Part shown: in pieces, positions 50,093 to 59,313 of the stretch
Numbering within the stretch: the stretch's first letter is position 1
How the letters are laid out: each line of letters begins with the position of its first letter
Source: Subdoligranulum variabile
Lineage (GTDB): Bacteria > Bacillota > Clostridia > Oscillospirales > Ruminococcaceae
Assembly (NCBI RefSeq): GCF_025152575.1
Contig: NZ_CP102293.1
Span: 1,736,001 to 1,800,000, forward strand
Direction: 5' to 3'
DNA length: 64,000 nt
Notes under the pieces: model-generated
The model's database searches: none
Seen by the model: the letters and a program-made list of their open reading frames with translations, nothing else
Told to the model about the DNA's origin: nothing
Position numbers and translations under genes: made by a program

Positions 50093-53000
50093 TTACACCT
50101 TTTCCGTTGTGCGTTTCTTTTCCTTTCTCTTGCGGGACAGAATGAAAAGAATAAGGACCACGGCAGCAATGACAAGGCCAATGCCCAGCACGGCCGCTGC
50201 GGCCTGCAGGACGGTCCATACACTGGCAGGCTTGTAGTGCGCGGTGACCAGCCAGTGGTACAACCCATCTTCCTGACTGGCGGTGTCCTCGAAGCTGTAG
50301 GAGGCCGTCGCGGTGCCGGTGCGTTCCCCTTCTTCACCTTCTTCGTATCGGGCAATCCAGCCGGTGGCATAGACGGAGATCGTGAAGGTAGCACTGCGGT
50401 TCATCATGTCGGAGCCGGGCAGCGCCTCCCAATTACCTGTCCATTCTGCATCAACGATTTTGTAGTCCTTATTGTTGAAGCCGAGATAGGTCAAAATTTC
50501 CGTCTCATAGCCCTCATAGACCGGCTTGTTGTCGTTGTGGGGCAGAACCAGACTTCCGAGGAAGATGCCTTTAACGTCAGGCCAGCCGTAGTAGGTGGCG
50601 GGAATCTCCATGTCTACCCAGCCATAGTCACCAGTCTGTTCGATGCCGACCAGATGGCCGGTGAAGGTGTGGCCGTCATCAGCAGTTATCGTTTCGGTCT
50701 CGTTGGCTGTCGGCTGCTTGGGGGAATAACCGAGGTCCACAAAGCCGGTGTAGCTGCTTCGGGGTTCCTCAAGCCAGTCGGCAGAAACAAGGGCCAATGT
50801 AATGGTTTTTTCAGCGCTCAGCTGATACTCCATCGTAGAGGGAACCTCATCCAGCGACTTAATGTTTTCTAAGGTCACATCATAATACACTGGGCCGCTG
50901 ATCAGATCGGTGACATAATCTTCCAGCTCGAACAGCTTGCCGTTCTTCCAAAGAGTATCTTCGGGAGCGGCAATCTTGTCGCCCAGCTTGCTTGTAGTGG
51001 CTTCATAACTGGTGGTGTAGGTATCATCATCACCCGTCTGTGCCCACTTTTTGTTGTACTGGCTGCGGTCGAACACCACATACCCGTATTTGGCGGTATT
51101 GCCAAAGCTGGTCTCATCGCGCTTATAGGAGGGCTGCTGCTCCTCGTTGATGATGACGCTGGTGGGCCGACCGTCAGCGAGAACCACAGTAGCATTGCCT
51201 TCATCCAGGTTATACAGAATCTTGGCGTTGTAGTCTGCATTGGTCAGCCAGAGTGTGCCATTGTCCTCGGTCAACGTGAAAGCATAGCCGCGTTTGCCGA
51301 GATCGGAGCCGTTGTCCGTGGAATGGGTGCCAGGCTCATCGTTGCGCCAGTAATCGCCGTAGTACCCGGTAGGAGCCTGGCTCTCTACAATGAGGAATTT
51401 TCCTTCATTGGAGAACCAGCGCCCGCTATCCGGGTAATCCGTCTGTGTGTCCTCGAAGTAAAGGTATCCTTCTTCGTAGTGTGTCCAGTCGCTGTGCAGT
51501 GTGGTTACAGTGTAGTAACCATCTTCGCGGCGCACGATTTTGTAGTTGGTGCTGACCTCATATTGGTTATTCCGCTCATTCCACTCGTACAGTGTCCAGG
51601 TCGTGTCCGGCAGGATAAATTCGCCGGTGGCATTATCGACTTTTTTAATGAGGACTTTTGTTTTGTAGGGCATGTTGCGAGAAGCGGTTTCGCCCAGGAA
51701 CTCATAGGTAGGATAGTCTGGGTGGACGATAATCTCCTCGCTCCAACCGATGACCCAGGTGTTATGCTCCCAGGCTTTCAGATTGTAGGAGGCCGGGGCT
51801 TTTAGCTCGACGATCCGATACTTGCCCTGGTTGGCCTGATGGTAGTAGAGCACGCCTTGCTTGCCCTCCCAGCCTTCAAAAAAGGCGTCACCAATCAAGT
51901 GTACAGTGTACTTGCCATCTTCACGGCGCACGACCTGGTAATGGGTGCTCTTTTCATATTCACCTTTTTCGGGGTTCCACTCCTGGATTTCAAAGGTGGT
52001 GTCTGCATCAACCAGGCCGCCGGTGAGGGCGTCGCGCTTTTCCCAAACAACGGTGCTGTACCAGGGATTGTTGCGGAACAGGTTGTTTTCGTCGTATTCT
52101 TCCAGCGCCGGACTGAAAACGTCGAGTGTCACCACGCTGCCGTCGCCCAGCTCGATCAGGGTCCCGCCCTTATTTTCCGTCAGGACGTGGGCATTGTATT
52201 CGCTATCCGTGAGGGTGATTGTGGAGCCATCGTCGGTCAGCCGAATATAATAGGCATGCTTCCCAGCATCCTCAACCTCAAAATTGGGTGTCTCGCGTGA
52301 GCCGGTCCAGTCGCCGTAGTATCCATACGGGGACTTAGATTCCACCACGACAAACTGGCCGTCAGTGGTGACTGCACGCTCGTCGATGAAGAAGTCAATC
52401 GGCTCATAGTCGGTATAATACTGCGGGTGTTCAGTTGTGGTGCCGTCGCTGTTCACAGTATCTTCTCGGACATCGCACAGAGTATCCTCGTAGTACAGGT
52501 TGCCTTCTTCATACTGTGACCAGTCATCATGCAGGCAGGTGATGGTGTACAGGCCCTCGGTGTCCCGAACAAAGGCATAGTCTTTGCTTTTTTCGTACAG
52601 GCCGCGTTCCTCGTTCCACTGGTAGAGCGTGAATACAGCATCGTCCACGATGATCTCGCCGGTATGGGCTTCGATTTTTTTGATGATGACTTTGTTCCCC
52701 TGCGGGCGGTTGTAGTCTGCATCGTCGCCGGTATAGCTGTAGGTCTGATCGCTGGCAGTGATTTCAAATTCCTGGCTCCAGTGTTCGACCCAATCGGTCC
52801 CCTGCAGGGCGGCATCGGTATACCCTGCGGGTGCGGTGACTTCTTCGATACGGAATTTGCCCAGGTTGTCCTGAGTGTAATACACATACCCCTCGGTCCA
52901 ATCGGTGTAGACCGGGTTGGTCACGGTCACAGTGTACAGGCCGTTTTCCAGGCGCGTGACGCGGTAGTTGCTGCTGATCTCGTATTCGTTGGCGTCCACA

Positions 53001-55369
53001 TTCCATTCATAGAAAACATACTCCGCATCTTCTGTGATGCGTCCGCCGGTGAGGGCGTCGCGCTTTTCCCAGGTTACATGCGCCTGCCAGGGCTGATTTG
53101 CCACAACAGCAGTAGTGGAGCCGTTAGACGGTACAGAAACAGAACCAGAACTGCTGTCCGTGGGGTCGAAACCGTGCGGGACAGTCGTTTCCTCGTAGTC
53201 AATCGTGATTTTTGCCAGCTGGTCTTTTGCTTCGGCAATGGCTGCGTCAACCATGGATTGAGCCTCATTTTGCAGCTGGGCAATCGCGTTGTTCTTGGCG
53301 GCCTCGGCGGCAGCGTTGGCCTCCTCCTGTGTGTTGTACGGTCCTTCTTTGCCGCTCAATGTGGTGGTGCTGGTTTTTGTTACTTCGTAATGAAGCGTCC
53401 AGGTGGCAGAGGCGGCGCCGTCCACTGTGGTCACAATCTGCGGGTCGCCAATGGTCCAGGTGCCGCCGCTGATCGTGCCGCTGGAAGGATTGGGGGTCAG
53501 CTTGAAGATGGCATCATCCAACTTCTCATGGGTGATGTTGGCAGACTTGTCAATGTGTACGGTATAGGTCAGATCGAAGCTGCCGCTGGCAGACTGCGGC
53601 GGGGCCGTCCAGTCTGCGGAATAGTATTGCATTTCCGGCGTTTCGGGCAATTCGCTTGTATCGTCATCTTCGTCGATCTCCGGGCCGATAACGACAATGC
53701 GCTGCCAGTTATAACCGGCAGGGGGAAAATACGCGAAAGTGTAATATCCACCATTTCCTAAATAGGGGCGAACATCCAGACCATTGTTTTCCAGAGCAGC
53801 AGCGGCCTTCATGTAGGTTTGTGCCGCCACACTGTTCGGATAGTGTTCGATAATCCAAAGCTGGGTGTCGTTGTAATACTCGTAGGCGGTTTTCAGAACT
53901 TCGTTGCCGGTGGTGGAGTAGGTGGTTGCTGCGCTGGCGGCAAAGCTGCTGCCAGCAAAATCATTTGCATCGTGGCTCTTGGACAAAAGCCCCATAGAAA
54001 GCTGATTGAGGCCACCCCAAATGTTTACCTGGTTGGCATAATGGTTTCCGGGGGTGTACTGTCCAGGTTCCAACTTGGAAACGTATGCAAATGAATAGGT
54101 CGGGCAGCCATCGGGCGCAGCATACAGCCCGTTATCACAGCAATAGGCTTCAATGCCATTAAACCAGACCAGCCAGGTACTTACCACATACTCGATCTTC
54201 GTGATTCTGCCGGTCGGAAACGGCGGCGTCGGGGTGTTGGCGTAGGTACTGACACCATTGCTATTAGACGCGGGGAGGACGGCAGATTCCGCACTGCCGT
54301 TGATGGAAACATCGAGCTTTTTGCTGATGGTTGTGCCGTCGGGGGCCGAATAGGTGAATGTGACAGAAAAATCTTCGGTTGCCTTCACATAAAAGCCGGA
54401 GGCAGAAGCCGACGAATCCTTGTAACTGGCATTCAAAATTTGGGCTCGTTCCTTTTCACTGGCAACGACCAGATTTTCAGCGGTAGATGTATAGCTCAGA
54501 AGTTCCACGCTGTCCGGCAGGGTAACTGTTGTGGTAGCACCGTTGGCAGGGTACTCGACCTGGACGGCGATGGGAACGATAGCATAATCTGTGCCATCCT
54601 GCTTTGCTACTGTCATTACAGCGTTGGTTTCATTCAGTGCGTCTGCGTCCAGACGGCCTTTGCTGCTGGCGTCCAGCAAGTCGTGCTTCCAGGCCGAAAT
54701 GCTGATTTTGGTGTCGCCAGTGGCAACCGGCAGCCCATATTCGCCAATATAGCTGCCGGTCGGCGCATCCGGCAAATCGCCGTAGAGTACAGTGGCGATT
54801 TCCTCAAGATCAGGTTCATCACCACCGCCACCAGGGACGACCGGGTTTTGCATGGCCAACTGCATGGAAATGAACAGCGCGGTCAGAGAACTGTAAGCGG
54901 CCTTGACGGCGTCGATCTCGCGCTCCTCATCGGAAAGAGCCATATAGAGATCTTCCGCGGCATAGACGGGAGCCGCCGCCGCATCCGAGGCTTCCGTGGC
55001 GGCCTCCAACGCTGCGGTCAGTTCGGCATTCGATTGATCGGCCTGCCAAGCCTGGCTTGCCAGGCCCCAGGCGTTGATCGCGGTCAAGATACCTTCCCGG
55101 TCCAGCGCGGCAACGGCGTCCACAAATGCCTGGGCAGCTTCGCTCAGGGCTGTTTCAGGGGTGGCCGAAGAAAGAGAAGATGCGTCATCGGAACTTTTTT
55201 CTGTACCGGCGTCACTAGCCGCGTTTTCGGGCGTGGACACAGATACAGAAGTCTCTACCGGCGTTACTTCCCCAGTAGGAACTTCGGCATAAATCGGTAG
55301 TGTTGTGCTGCACAGCATACACAACACTAAAAAAAGCGCCAGAAACTGGCGCAATCTGGGTTTATTCAT
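50093..55369 (-). CDS. Surface adhesin with thioester and four Cna-B/SpaA repeats
   Basis: 1758 aa: signal peptide (residues 1-28, ending PIYAEV), a Ser/Ala-rich coiled region, a thioester-like domain around residues 385-480 (WLVWFNGIEAYCCDNG, then YANQVNIWGGLNQLSMGLL), then four Cna-B/SpaA modules near 770, 905, 1115 and 1250 (EKRDALTGGRITEDAEYVFY and KRDALTGGLVDADTTFEI are two), a C-terminal membrane helix and a basic tail RKRKEKKRTTEKV. Lys/Asp/Glu in the modules can form isopeptide bonds. No LPXTG or NPQTN sorting motif precedes the helix. Expected role is mating-pair contact or host adhesion on the cell surface. AAAGAGG precedes the ATG; the 220 bases upstream contain no clear gene. Confidence 0.87.
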   Translation of the reverse strand: MNKPRLRQFLALFLVLCMLCSTTLPIYAEVPTGEVTPVETSVSVSTPENAASDAGTEKSSDDASSLSSATPETALSEAAQAFVDAVAALDREGILTAINAWGLASQAWQADQSNAELTAALEAATEASDAAAAPVYAAEDLYMALSDEEREIDAVKAAYSSLTALFISMQLAMQNPVVPGGGGDEPDLEEIATVLYGDLPDAPTGSYIGEYGLPVATGDTKISISAWKHDLLDASSKGRLDADALNETNAVMTVAKQDGTDYAIVPIAVQVEYPANGATTTVTLPDSVELLSYTSTAENLVVASEKERAQILNASYKDSSASASGFYVKATEDFSVTFTYSAPDGTTISKKLDVSINGSAESAVLPASNSNGVSTYANTPTPPFPTGRITKIEYVVSTWLVWFNGIEAYCCDNGLYAAPDGCPTYSFAYVSKLEPGQYTPGNHYANQVNIWGGLNQLSMGLLSKSHDANDFAGSSFAASAATTYSTTGNEVLKTAYEYYNDTQLWIIEHYPNSVAAQTYMKAAAALENNGLDVRPYLGNGGYYTFAYFPPAGYNWQRIVVIGPEIDEDDDTSELPETPEMQYYSADWTAPPQSASGSFDLTYTVHIDKSANITHEKLDDAIFKLTPNPSSGTISGGTWTIGDPQIVTTVDGAASATWTLHYEVTKTSTTTLSGKEGPYNTQEEANAAAEAAKNNAIAQLQNEAQSMVDAAIAEAKDQLAKITIDYEETTVPHGFDPTDSSSGSVSVPSNGSTTAVVANQPWQAHVTWEKRDALTGGRITEDAEYVFYEWNVDANEYEISSNYRVTRLENGLYTVTVTNPVYTDWTEGYVYYTQDNLGKFRIEEVTAPAGYTDAALQGTDWVEHWSQEFEITASDQTYSYTGDDADYNRPQGNKVIIKKIEAHTGEIIVDDAVFTLYQWNEERGLYEKSKDYAFVRDTEGLYTITCLHDDWSQYEEGNLYYEDTLCDVREDTVNSDGTTTEHPQYYTDYEPIDFFIDERAVTTDGQFVVVESKSPYGYYGDWTGSRETPNFEVEDAGKHAYYIRLTDDGSTITLTDSEYNAHVLTENKGGTLIELGDGSVVTLDVFSPALEEYDENNLFRNNPWYSTVVWEKRDALTGGLVDADTTFEIQEWNPEKGEYEKSTHYQVVRREDGKYTVHLIGDAFFEGWEGKQGVLYYHQANQGKYRIVELKAPASYNLKAWEHNTWVIGWSEEIIVHPDYPTYEFLGETASRNMPYKTKVLIKKVDNATGEFILPDTTWTLYEWNERNNQYEVSTNYKIVRREDGYYTVTTLHSDWTHYEEGYLYFEDTQTDYPDSGRWFSNEGKFLIVESQAPTGYYGDYWRNDEPGTHSTDNGSDLGKRGYAFTLTEDNGTLWLTNADYNAKILYNLDEGNATVVLADGRPTSVIINEEQQPSYKRDETSFGNTAKYGYVVFDRSQYNKKWAQTGDDDTYTTSYEATTSKLGDKIAAPEDTLWKNGKLFELEDYVTDLISGPVYYDVTLENIKSLDEVPSTMEYQLSAEKTITLALVSADWLEEPRSSYTGFVDLGYSPKQPTANETETITADDGHTFTGHLVGIEQTGDYGWVDMEIPATYYGWPDVKGIFLGSLVLPHNDNKPVYEGYETEILTYLGFNNKDYKIVDAEWTGNWEALPGSDMMNRSATFTISVYATGWIARYEEGEEGERTGTATASYSFEDTASQEDGLYHWLVTAHYKPASVWTVLQAAAAVLGIGLVIAAVVLILFILSRKRKEKKRTTEKV

Positions 55370-55589
55370 TCTGTTTTACCTCTTTCTTTATCATTAAAAA
55401 TTCAAAGGATGAATGGATAAATGTGGGGCTTTAGCTGCTGTCCCAAACGCGATTCTTTCTTTTTGGCATGGTACACCTCAAAAACGAATACCGATATGCT
55501 TGACAAATGCTGCAAAGTAATTATTTTTATAGAAAAAAGAAAAAAGTCGAAAATTTGCCTTGAAAATCTAACAAAAGTAGGTATTGACA

Positions 55590-55916
55590 TTATGATGCTT
55601 TATGGTGCACACTGAGAAGCCGTTTCAATTCTGAAACTTGGGCTCTTGTTAAATTCTCTTGCCGTATAACTTCTGCCCAATATTCAACTCGTGAAATTGC
55701 AGGTCTAAAGGTTCGGGCATAAGTCTTTCCGCAGCGCACAAAGCCAACCTCAGATAAAAAACCTTTTTCAAGAAGTTTCTTTACAAGAGGGAATACAGAC
55801 CGCGTTTTCCAAGTGCGACCGATACATACGGAAAGCAGATCATTTGCGGTCAGCGGAGAAGTGCTATTCCAGAAAGAGTTCATGATTTGCTTTTCGCTCT
55901 TTGATAATTGTTCCAA
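55590..55916 (-). CDS. BlaI/MecI/CopY-type repressor
   Basis: 108 aa from a TTG start at 55916, chosen because GGAAGGAGG lies 7 bases before it; longer in-frame starts have none. The BlaI fold is visible: LSKSEKQIMNSFWNSTSPLT, WKTRSVFPLVKKLLEKGFLS and a Tyr/Arg-rich wing. The C-terminal helical tail (EYWAEVIRQENLTRAQVSEL) would mediate dimerisation. No BlaR1-like sensor protease is encoded nearby, so derepression must use another signal. It lies between the adhesin and CAP/sortase genes and may control them. Confidence 0.75.
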   Translation of the reverse strand: MEQLSKSEKQIMNSFWNSTSPLTANDLLSVCIGRTWKTRSVFPLVKKLLEKGFLSEVGFVRCGKTYARTFRPAISRVEYWAEVIRQENLTRAQVSELKRLLSVHHKAS

Positions 55917-55950
55917 TTCAATCCTCCTTCCAATACAATACAGAAAGAAA

Positions 55951-55979
55951 AAAGAGGTACGATATTGTCGTACCTCTTT
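55951..55979 (-). terminator. Hairpin after the CAP lipoprotein gene
   Basis: Perfect 12-bp arms AAAGAGGTACGA / TCGTACCTCTTT with a TATTG loop; in the minus direction it is followed by a TTTTTTCTTTC run. It lies 17 bases past the CAP gene stop and just upstream of the repressor gene's ribosome binding site, so it could double as an operator. Confidence 0.8.
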
Positions 55980-55996
55980 GCGGCTATATTTACTTA

Positions 55997-57259
55997 TCAA
56001 CCAAACGTGGCGCACCAATAATGACAGCCATCGCCATCATAGCAGTGAGCGACTGCGCAACGGGTGTAGCCCTCATAGACCATTTGTGCATAGTGGGCGC
56101 TGCTTGCCTGCCAGGAGGAGACTACAGAGGAAGCATCGGGCGCACCCATGGCGCAAATCTCCGGGGCAGTCATTCCGTTGTGGCTGAAATCGTCCATCAG
56201 CTGGCGGCAGCGGGCGGCAGCAATGTCGCCCAGGCCATCGTCCCAGGTCAGTGCGCCCAAACCTGCAGAGGCGCGAATGCCGTTGATCAAATCCAGCGCA
56301 CCGCCGTCACCGTACACGGTCCAATAGCCATGTCCGGCACCGGCTGCGGGAGCAGAACTGCCACCGGCTCCAGAGCCGCCGGAACTGGCAGAGCCAGCGG
56401 CAGCACCAGAGGCGGCCCCTGCGCTGGCTGCCGGTCGCGCAGCGGGTGCGACGCCGGTCAGCTCTACGGAAGTAGAAACGCCATATTCGGTGCTGGCCGT
56501 GATCGTCACCGCGCCGGTGCCGGTCACGTCTACCCAGCCACCCGATACCTGGGCAACGGTTTCGTCGCTGGAGGCCCAGGTCAGGCTTTCGGCTTCCACA
56601 TTGTTGCCCTGTTCATCGGTGACGCCGATCTGCGTGCCGCTTCCCTTTGTCACTTCGGTCTTTGCCGGAGCCAGATTCAGTTCTTTCGGCCCGTCCCAGA
56701 CGCGAATCTGGGCGGTGGCCGTCATGCCGTTGGGGGCCGTAACGGTTACGTTGGTATCTCCTGCGGCTACCGGCGTGATCTGCCCATTGGCATCCACGGT
56801 GACAATGGCGTTGTTGGCGCTGGCAAAGGTCAGCTCGCCGGTGAAGTTCTCCGGCACCACGGTGTAGGTGAGTGAGGCGGGGCCGTCGGCAAGGTGCAGC
56901 GCCATGGATTCGGCCTCCAGACGTTCCACCGGGATGATGACCGATACCGTGCGGCTGGCGCTCAGTTCGCCCACGGTGGCCGTGATGGTGGTTTCGCCCT
57001 CAGCCACGCCAGTGATAACACCGTTCTCGTCCACCGTGGCGATAGTCGCATCGCCGCTGGTATAGACCACTTCCGGCTGGGCGTTCTCTGGCGTTTCGCC
57101 GTCATAGGTATACGAGGTTTCTGCCGTAGCCGTTTCGCCGGTGGCCAGCACCAGCGGCGTTTCCGGCAGCGTCACGCCAATTAGCTTCGGCCCGCCGCAG
57201 GCCGCAAGCATGAAAGCACCGGCGAGGGCAATACAGAACAATTTGATTTGATTTTTCAT
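55997..57259 (-). CDS. Lipoprotein with Ig-like (BIG2) repeats and a CAP/SCP domain
   Basis: 420 aa. Signal peptide with lipobox LAAC, lipidated Cys at residue 21. Three BIG2-type Ig-like repeats follow (about 28-110, 112-190, 195-270; units such as TIATVDENGVITGVAEGETTITA). Then comes a Gly/Ser/Ala linker and a compact CAP domain (about 315-420: ALDLINGIRASAGLGALTW, SHNGMTAPEICAMG, AQMVYEGYTRCAVAHC). It is anchored outside the membrane. CAP proteins may act as proteases or lipid binders; the role here is unknown. ATGA overlap with the sortase gene. Confidence 0.88.
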   Translation of the reverse strand: MKNQIKLFCIALAGAFMLAACGGPKLIGVTLPETPLVLATGETATAETSYTYDGETPENAQPEVVYTSGDATIATVDENGVITGVAEGETTITATVGELSASRTVSVIIPVERLEAESMALHLADGPASLTYTVVPENFTGELTFASANNAIVTVDANGQITPVAAGDTNVTVTAPNGMTATAQIRVWDGPKELNLAPAKTEVTKGSGTQIGVTDEQGNNVEAESLTWASSDETVAQVSGGWVDVTGTGAVTITASTEYGVSTSVELTGVAPAARPAASAGAASGAAAGSASSGGSGAGGSSAPAAGAGHGYWTVYGDGGALDLINGIRASAGLGALTWDDGLGDIAAARCRQLMDDFSHNGMTAPEICAMGAPDASSVVSSWQASSAHYAQMVYEGYTRCAVAHCYDGDGCHYWCATFG

Positions 57260-58047
57260 GAGTGCGCGTCCTCCTCTGTTGCAATCATTGTATCATAAAT
57301 TTGCTTTGCTACAATAACCAAACGCTCGGTTTCTTTTTCTGTACAGGTAGCCAGTGTTAAAATCTGGTCACCGGCAGAAAGCTGTTCCAAACCGTCTACC
57401 TGATTTCGGGCATTTGCATCTTCGATCAGATAGCGAAATGCCTCATCCTCTAGGTTACAGTAAATGGGAAGGCTGGTTTCCTCAACATCGCAGAAGCCCA
57501 CACTACATACTTCGTACTCCAGCACGGTGCCGTTGATCTCCAGTTGGAGTGCTTTGTGATTCTGTGCCCAGGAAGTGTCTAAGTACTTGTCCAGCTGTTC
57601 AAAGCCGCCCTCCCAGCCGTCAGTGAAGGTGTGCCCGTAGATGACCACATTGCGGCTGAGATTGGCCAGAGAAACGATGGCGTCGGAATCAGCAAAGTAA
57701 CAGCCACGGTAATCTTCATTGCCGTCGCTGTCCCGGCGCAGATAGTAGTCGTTATCCGGCCCCTGCTGCACCGGCCCGTCGATATTGGTGCCGGGAATGG
57801 TGAGCCAGGCAACCGTATCAGGGTTTGTACTCTCGTGCAAAGCTGATTCTGCTGTTGCTGCTGGGGACGGTGTTGGTGTGGGAGCAGGTTCTGGGACGGA
57901 AGAAGAGCCAGCTGCAGTACACCCCGACAATGCCAGCACTACCATTACCGTGCCAGACAGGATTGCCGGGATTCTCAGGTGAGCGCGAGAACTGGCCAAA
58001 AAGAATGCCCCGGCAAGAACGCTGCCGTGTAGTCTGGAAAATCTCAT
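57256..58047 (-). CDS. srtB: Class B sortase, possibly lipid-anchored
   Basis: A 263-aa transpeptidase that joins surface proteins to the cell wall or to each other. The catalytic His is in VIYGHTF near residue 137, Cys in TLATCTEKETERLVIVAK near 231 with the Arg following. The membrane segment near 26-43 ends in LALSGCT, a good lipobox (Cys 43), unusual for a sortase. It overlaps the CAP lipoprotein gene start by four bases. No NPQTN-like motif is visible in the two neighbouring surface proteins, so its substrate is open. Confidence 0.9.
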   Translation of the reverse strand: MRFSRLHGSVLAGAFFLASSRAHLRIPAILSGTVMVVLALSGCTAAGSSSVPEPAPTPTPSPAATAESALHESTNPDTVAWLTIPGTNIDGPVQQGPDNDYYLRRDSDGNEDYRGCYFADSDAIVSLANLSRNVVIYGHTFTDGWEGGFEQLDKYLDTSWAQNHKALQLEINGTVLEYEVCSVGFCDVEETSLPIYCNLEDEAFRYLIEDANARNQVDGLEQLSAGDQILTLATCTEKETERLVIVAKQIYDTMIATEEDAHS

Positions 58048-58073
58048 TGTTTTCTCCTTCCATATTCATTTTA

Positions 58074-58352
58074 TCACTGGTTCTGTCCCAAAATATGGAC
58101 TGCGGCAGCAATGATTTCGGCATTCATTTCTGGCGACACGACAGAAGCAATGTTGTCGTATCTATTGCCGCGTTTATATCCAGGATACCCAACATAGTAT
58201 GCCTGTAGCTTTTGGTTGTACAGCAGCACACAATTATGGATCTCCACTAAGGGCTGTTCATCCATATAAAGGGTTACGGAAAACCGCGCCCGGCAGGACG
58301 ATTTTACGGTCTGAGAGGGCCGCGAAAAATCTGTTATCTTGCAAGTCAACAT
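58074..58352 (-). CDS. SpoVG-like small protein (tentative)
   Basis: A 92-aa protein with alternating strands (ARFSVTLYMDEQPLVEIHNC, then AYYVGYPGYKRGN, and DNIASVVSPEMNAEI followed by a helix). This order (strand repeats, an xGYPxxK loop, an HP/SPE-like turn and C-terminal helix) resembles SpoVG, a small DNA/RNA-binding regulator often found on plasmids and ICEs, but the match is weak. It overlaps the ParB stop by 7 bases and so belongs to the partition operon. Confidence 0.55.
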   Translation of the reverse strand: MLTCKITDFSRPSQTVKSSCRARFSVTLYMDEQPLVEIHNCVLLYNQKLQAYYVGYPGYKRGNRYDNIASVVSPEMNAEIIAAAVHILGQNQ

Positions 58353-59308
58353 TGGCCATCACCTTTCTTTTGGGCTGTGCTATAGGCGATCAAAGCGGCC
58401 TCCAGATAGTCCAGTTTTTCCTCCTCGGTATCCAAACCTACAAAATAGTGGTCAAACCGCTTGAGGCTCAGTTTCAATTTGGCCGCCCTGGGCGCGGCGG
58501 TAACCTTCTTCTCCCGGGTGGGGAAAAGGCAACGATCAATCGTCTCAACATCATGGCGCTGGAGAGCTGCTACTTCCTTGGCGGCTTTCTCTGTGATGCC
58601 ATCCTGATCGTGCTGCTCCAGAACAGCCAGCAGGTTCATTTGGGCGGTCGGCGTCAAGTCTGCCAGGGCGGCCCCCGCATACACGGAAATTTCCTTTTTA
58701 TCCACCTTATCCAATAGCGGCTTTTCCAGATTTACAAGGCGCATATAGCGGTAGACTGTCCGTTTGCCTTCGGAGCCGATCTTGGCAACTTCGTTGACCG
58801 CGCCGTTGCCTTCCAGGCGCAGCACTTCGGCCAGCGCCTTGTACCCGGCAGCCCGCTCAGAGGGCAGCAGCTCGCTGCGCTGTCCCATGTTGGTGGCATA
58901 AAAGACGGTTTTGGCTTCGGCGTCGGTCATGCCCATGTACACCTGGCACGGTACGGTTTCCATCCCGGCCCGCCGTGCGGCCTCTCTGCGCCGGTGACCG
59001 GCGATGATTTCAAAATCGCCCGGAATTGTCGGGTGTACCCTGACGATCAGGGGCTGGAGGATGCCGGAGGACCGCACATTTTCGGTCAGTTGTTCCAGCT
59101 CGGCTTCGTCCATGCTGAATACTTTTTGTTCTGGGTACTCATGCAGTTTGGTGAGGGGAATATCCAATACCTGGAATTTCTTTGACCAGCCGGAATCTTT
59201 GGCGGTCCGGCCCGCCAGCGTGCTGACAACGGAGGCTGCCTGGGTGTTCATTTGCTGCCCGAAATTGTTTCCGGCCAAACGACCCTTAAAATCAAAGTTC
59301 TTGCTCAT
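58346..59308 (-). CDS. parB: ParB/Spo0J-type partition protein
   Basis: A 320-aa CTP-dependent DNA clamp. The N-terminal domain contains LTENVRSSGILQPLIVRVH and the CTP-binding AGHRRREAARRAGM near residue 103-116, followed by TNMGQRSELLPSERAAGYKA and an HTH-like VNEVAKIGSEGKRTVYRYM that would read parS. It lies 5 bases after parA. The palindromic repeat TGTGCCTRTTAGGCACA found five times in the ICE is a candidate binding site, which is speculative; the usual chromosomal parS sequence was not seen. Confidence 0.92.
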   Translation of the reverse strand: MSKNFDFKGRLAGNNFGQQMNTQAASVVSTLAGRTAKDSGWSKKFQVLDIPLTKLHEYPEQKVFSMDEAELEQLTENVRSSGILQPLIVRVHPTIPGDFEIIAGHRRREAARRAGMETVPCQVYMGMTDAEAKTVFYATNMGQRSELLPSERAAGYKALAEVLRLEGNGAVNEVAKIGSEGKRTVYRYMRLVNLEKPLLDKVDKKEISVYAGAALADLTPTAQMNLLAVLEQHDQDGITEKAAKEVAALQRHDVETIDRCLFPTREKKVTAAPRAAKLKLSLKRFDHYFVGLDTEEEKLDYLEAALIAYSTAQKKGDGQC

Positions 59309-59313
59309 GGTGC

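Noticed and set aside
55370..55589. Short frames and a plus-strand TTGACA (55500-55505) between the adhesin and repressor genes
   Set aside because: The frames are under 65 codons without ribosome binding sites, and the -35-like word has no properly spaced -10; I see no gene here.
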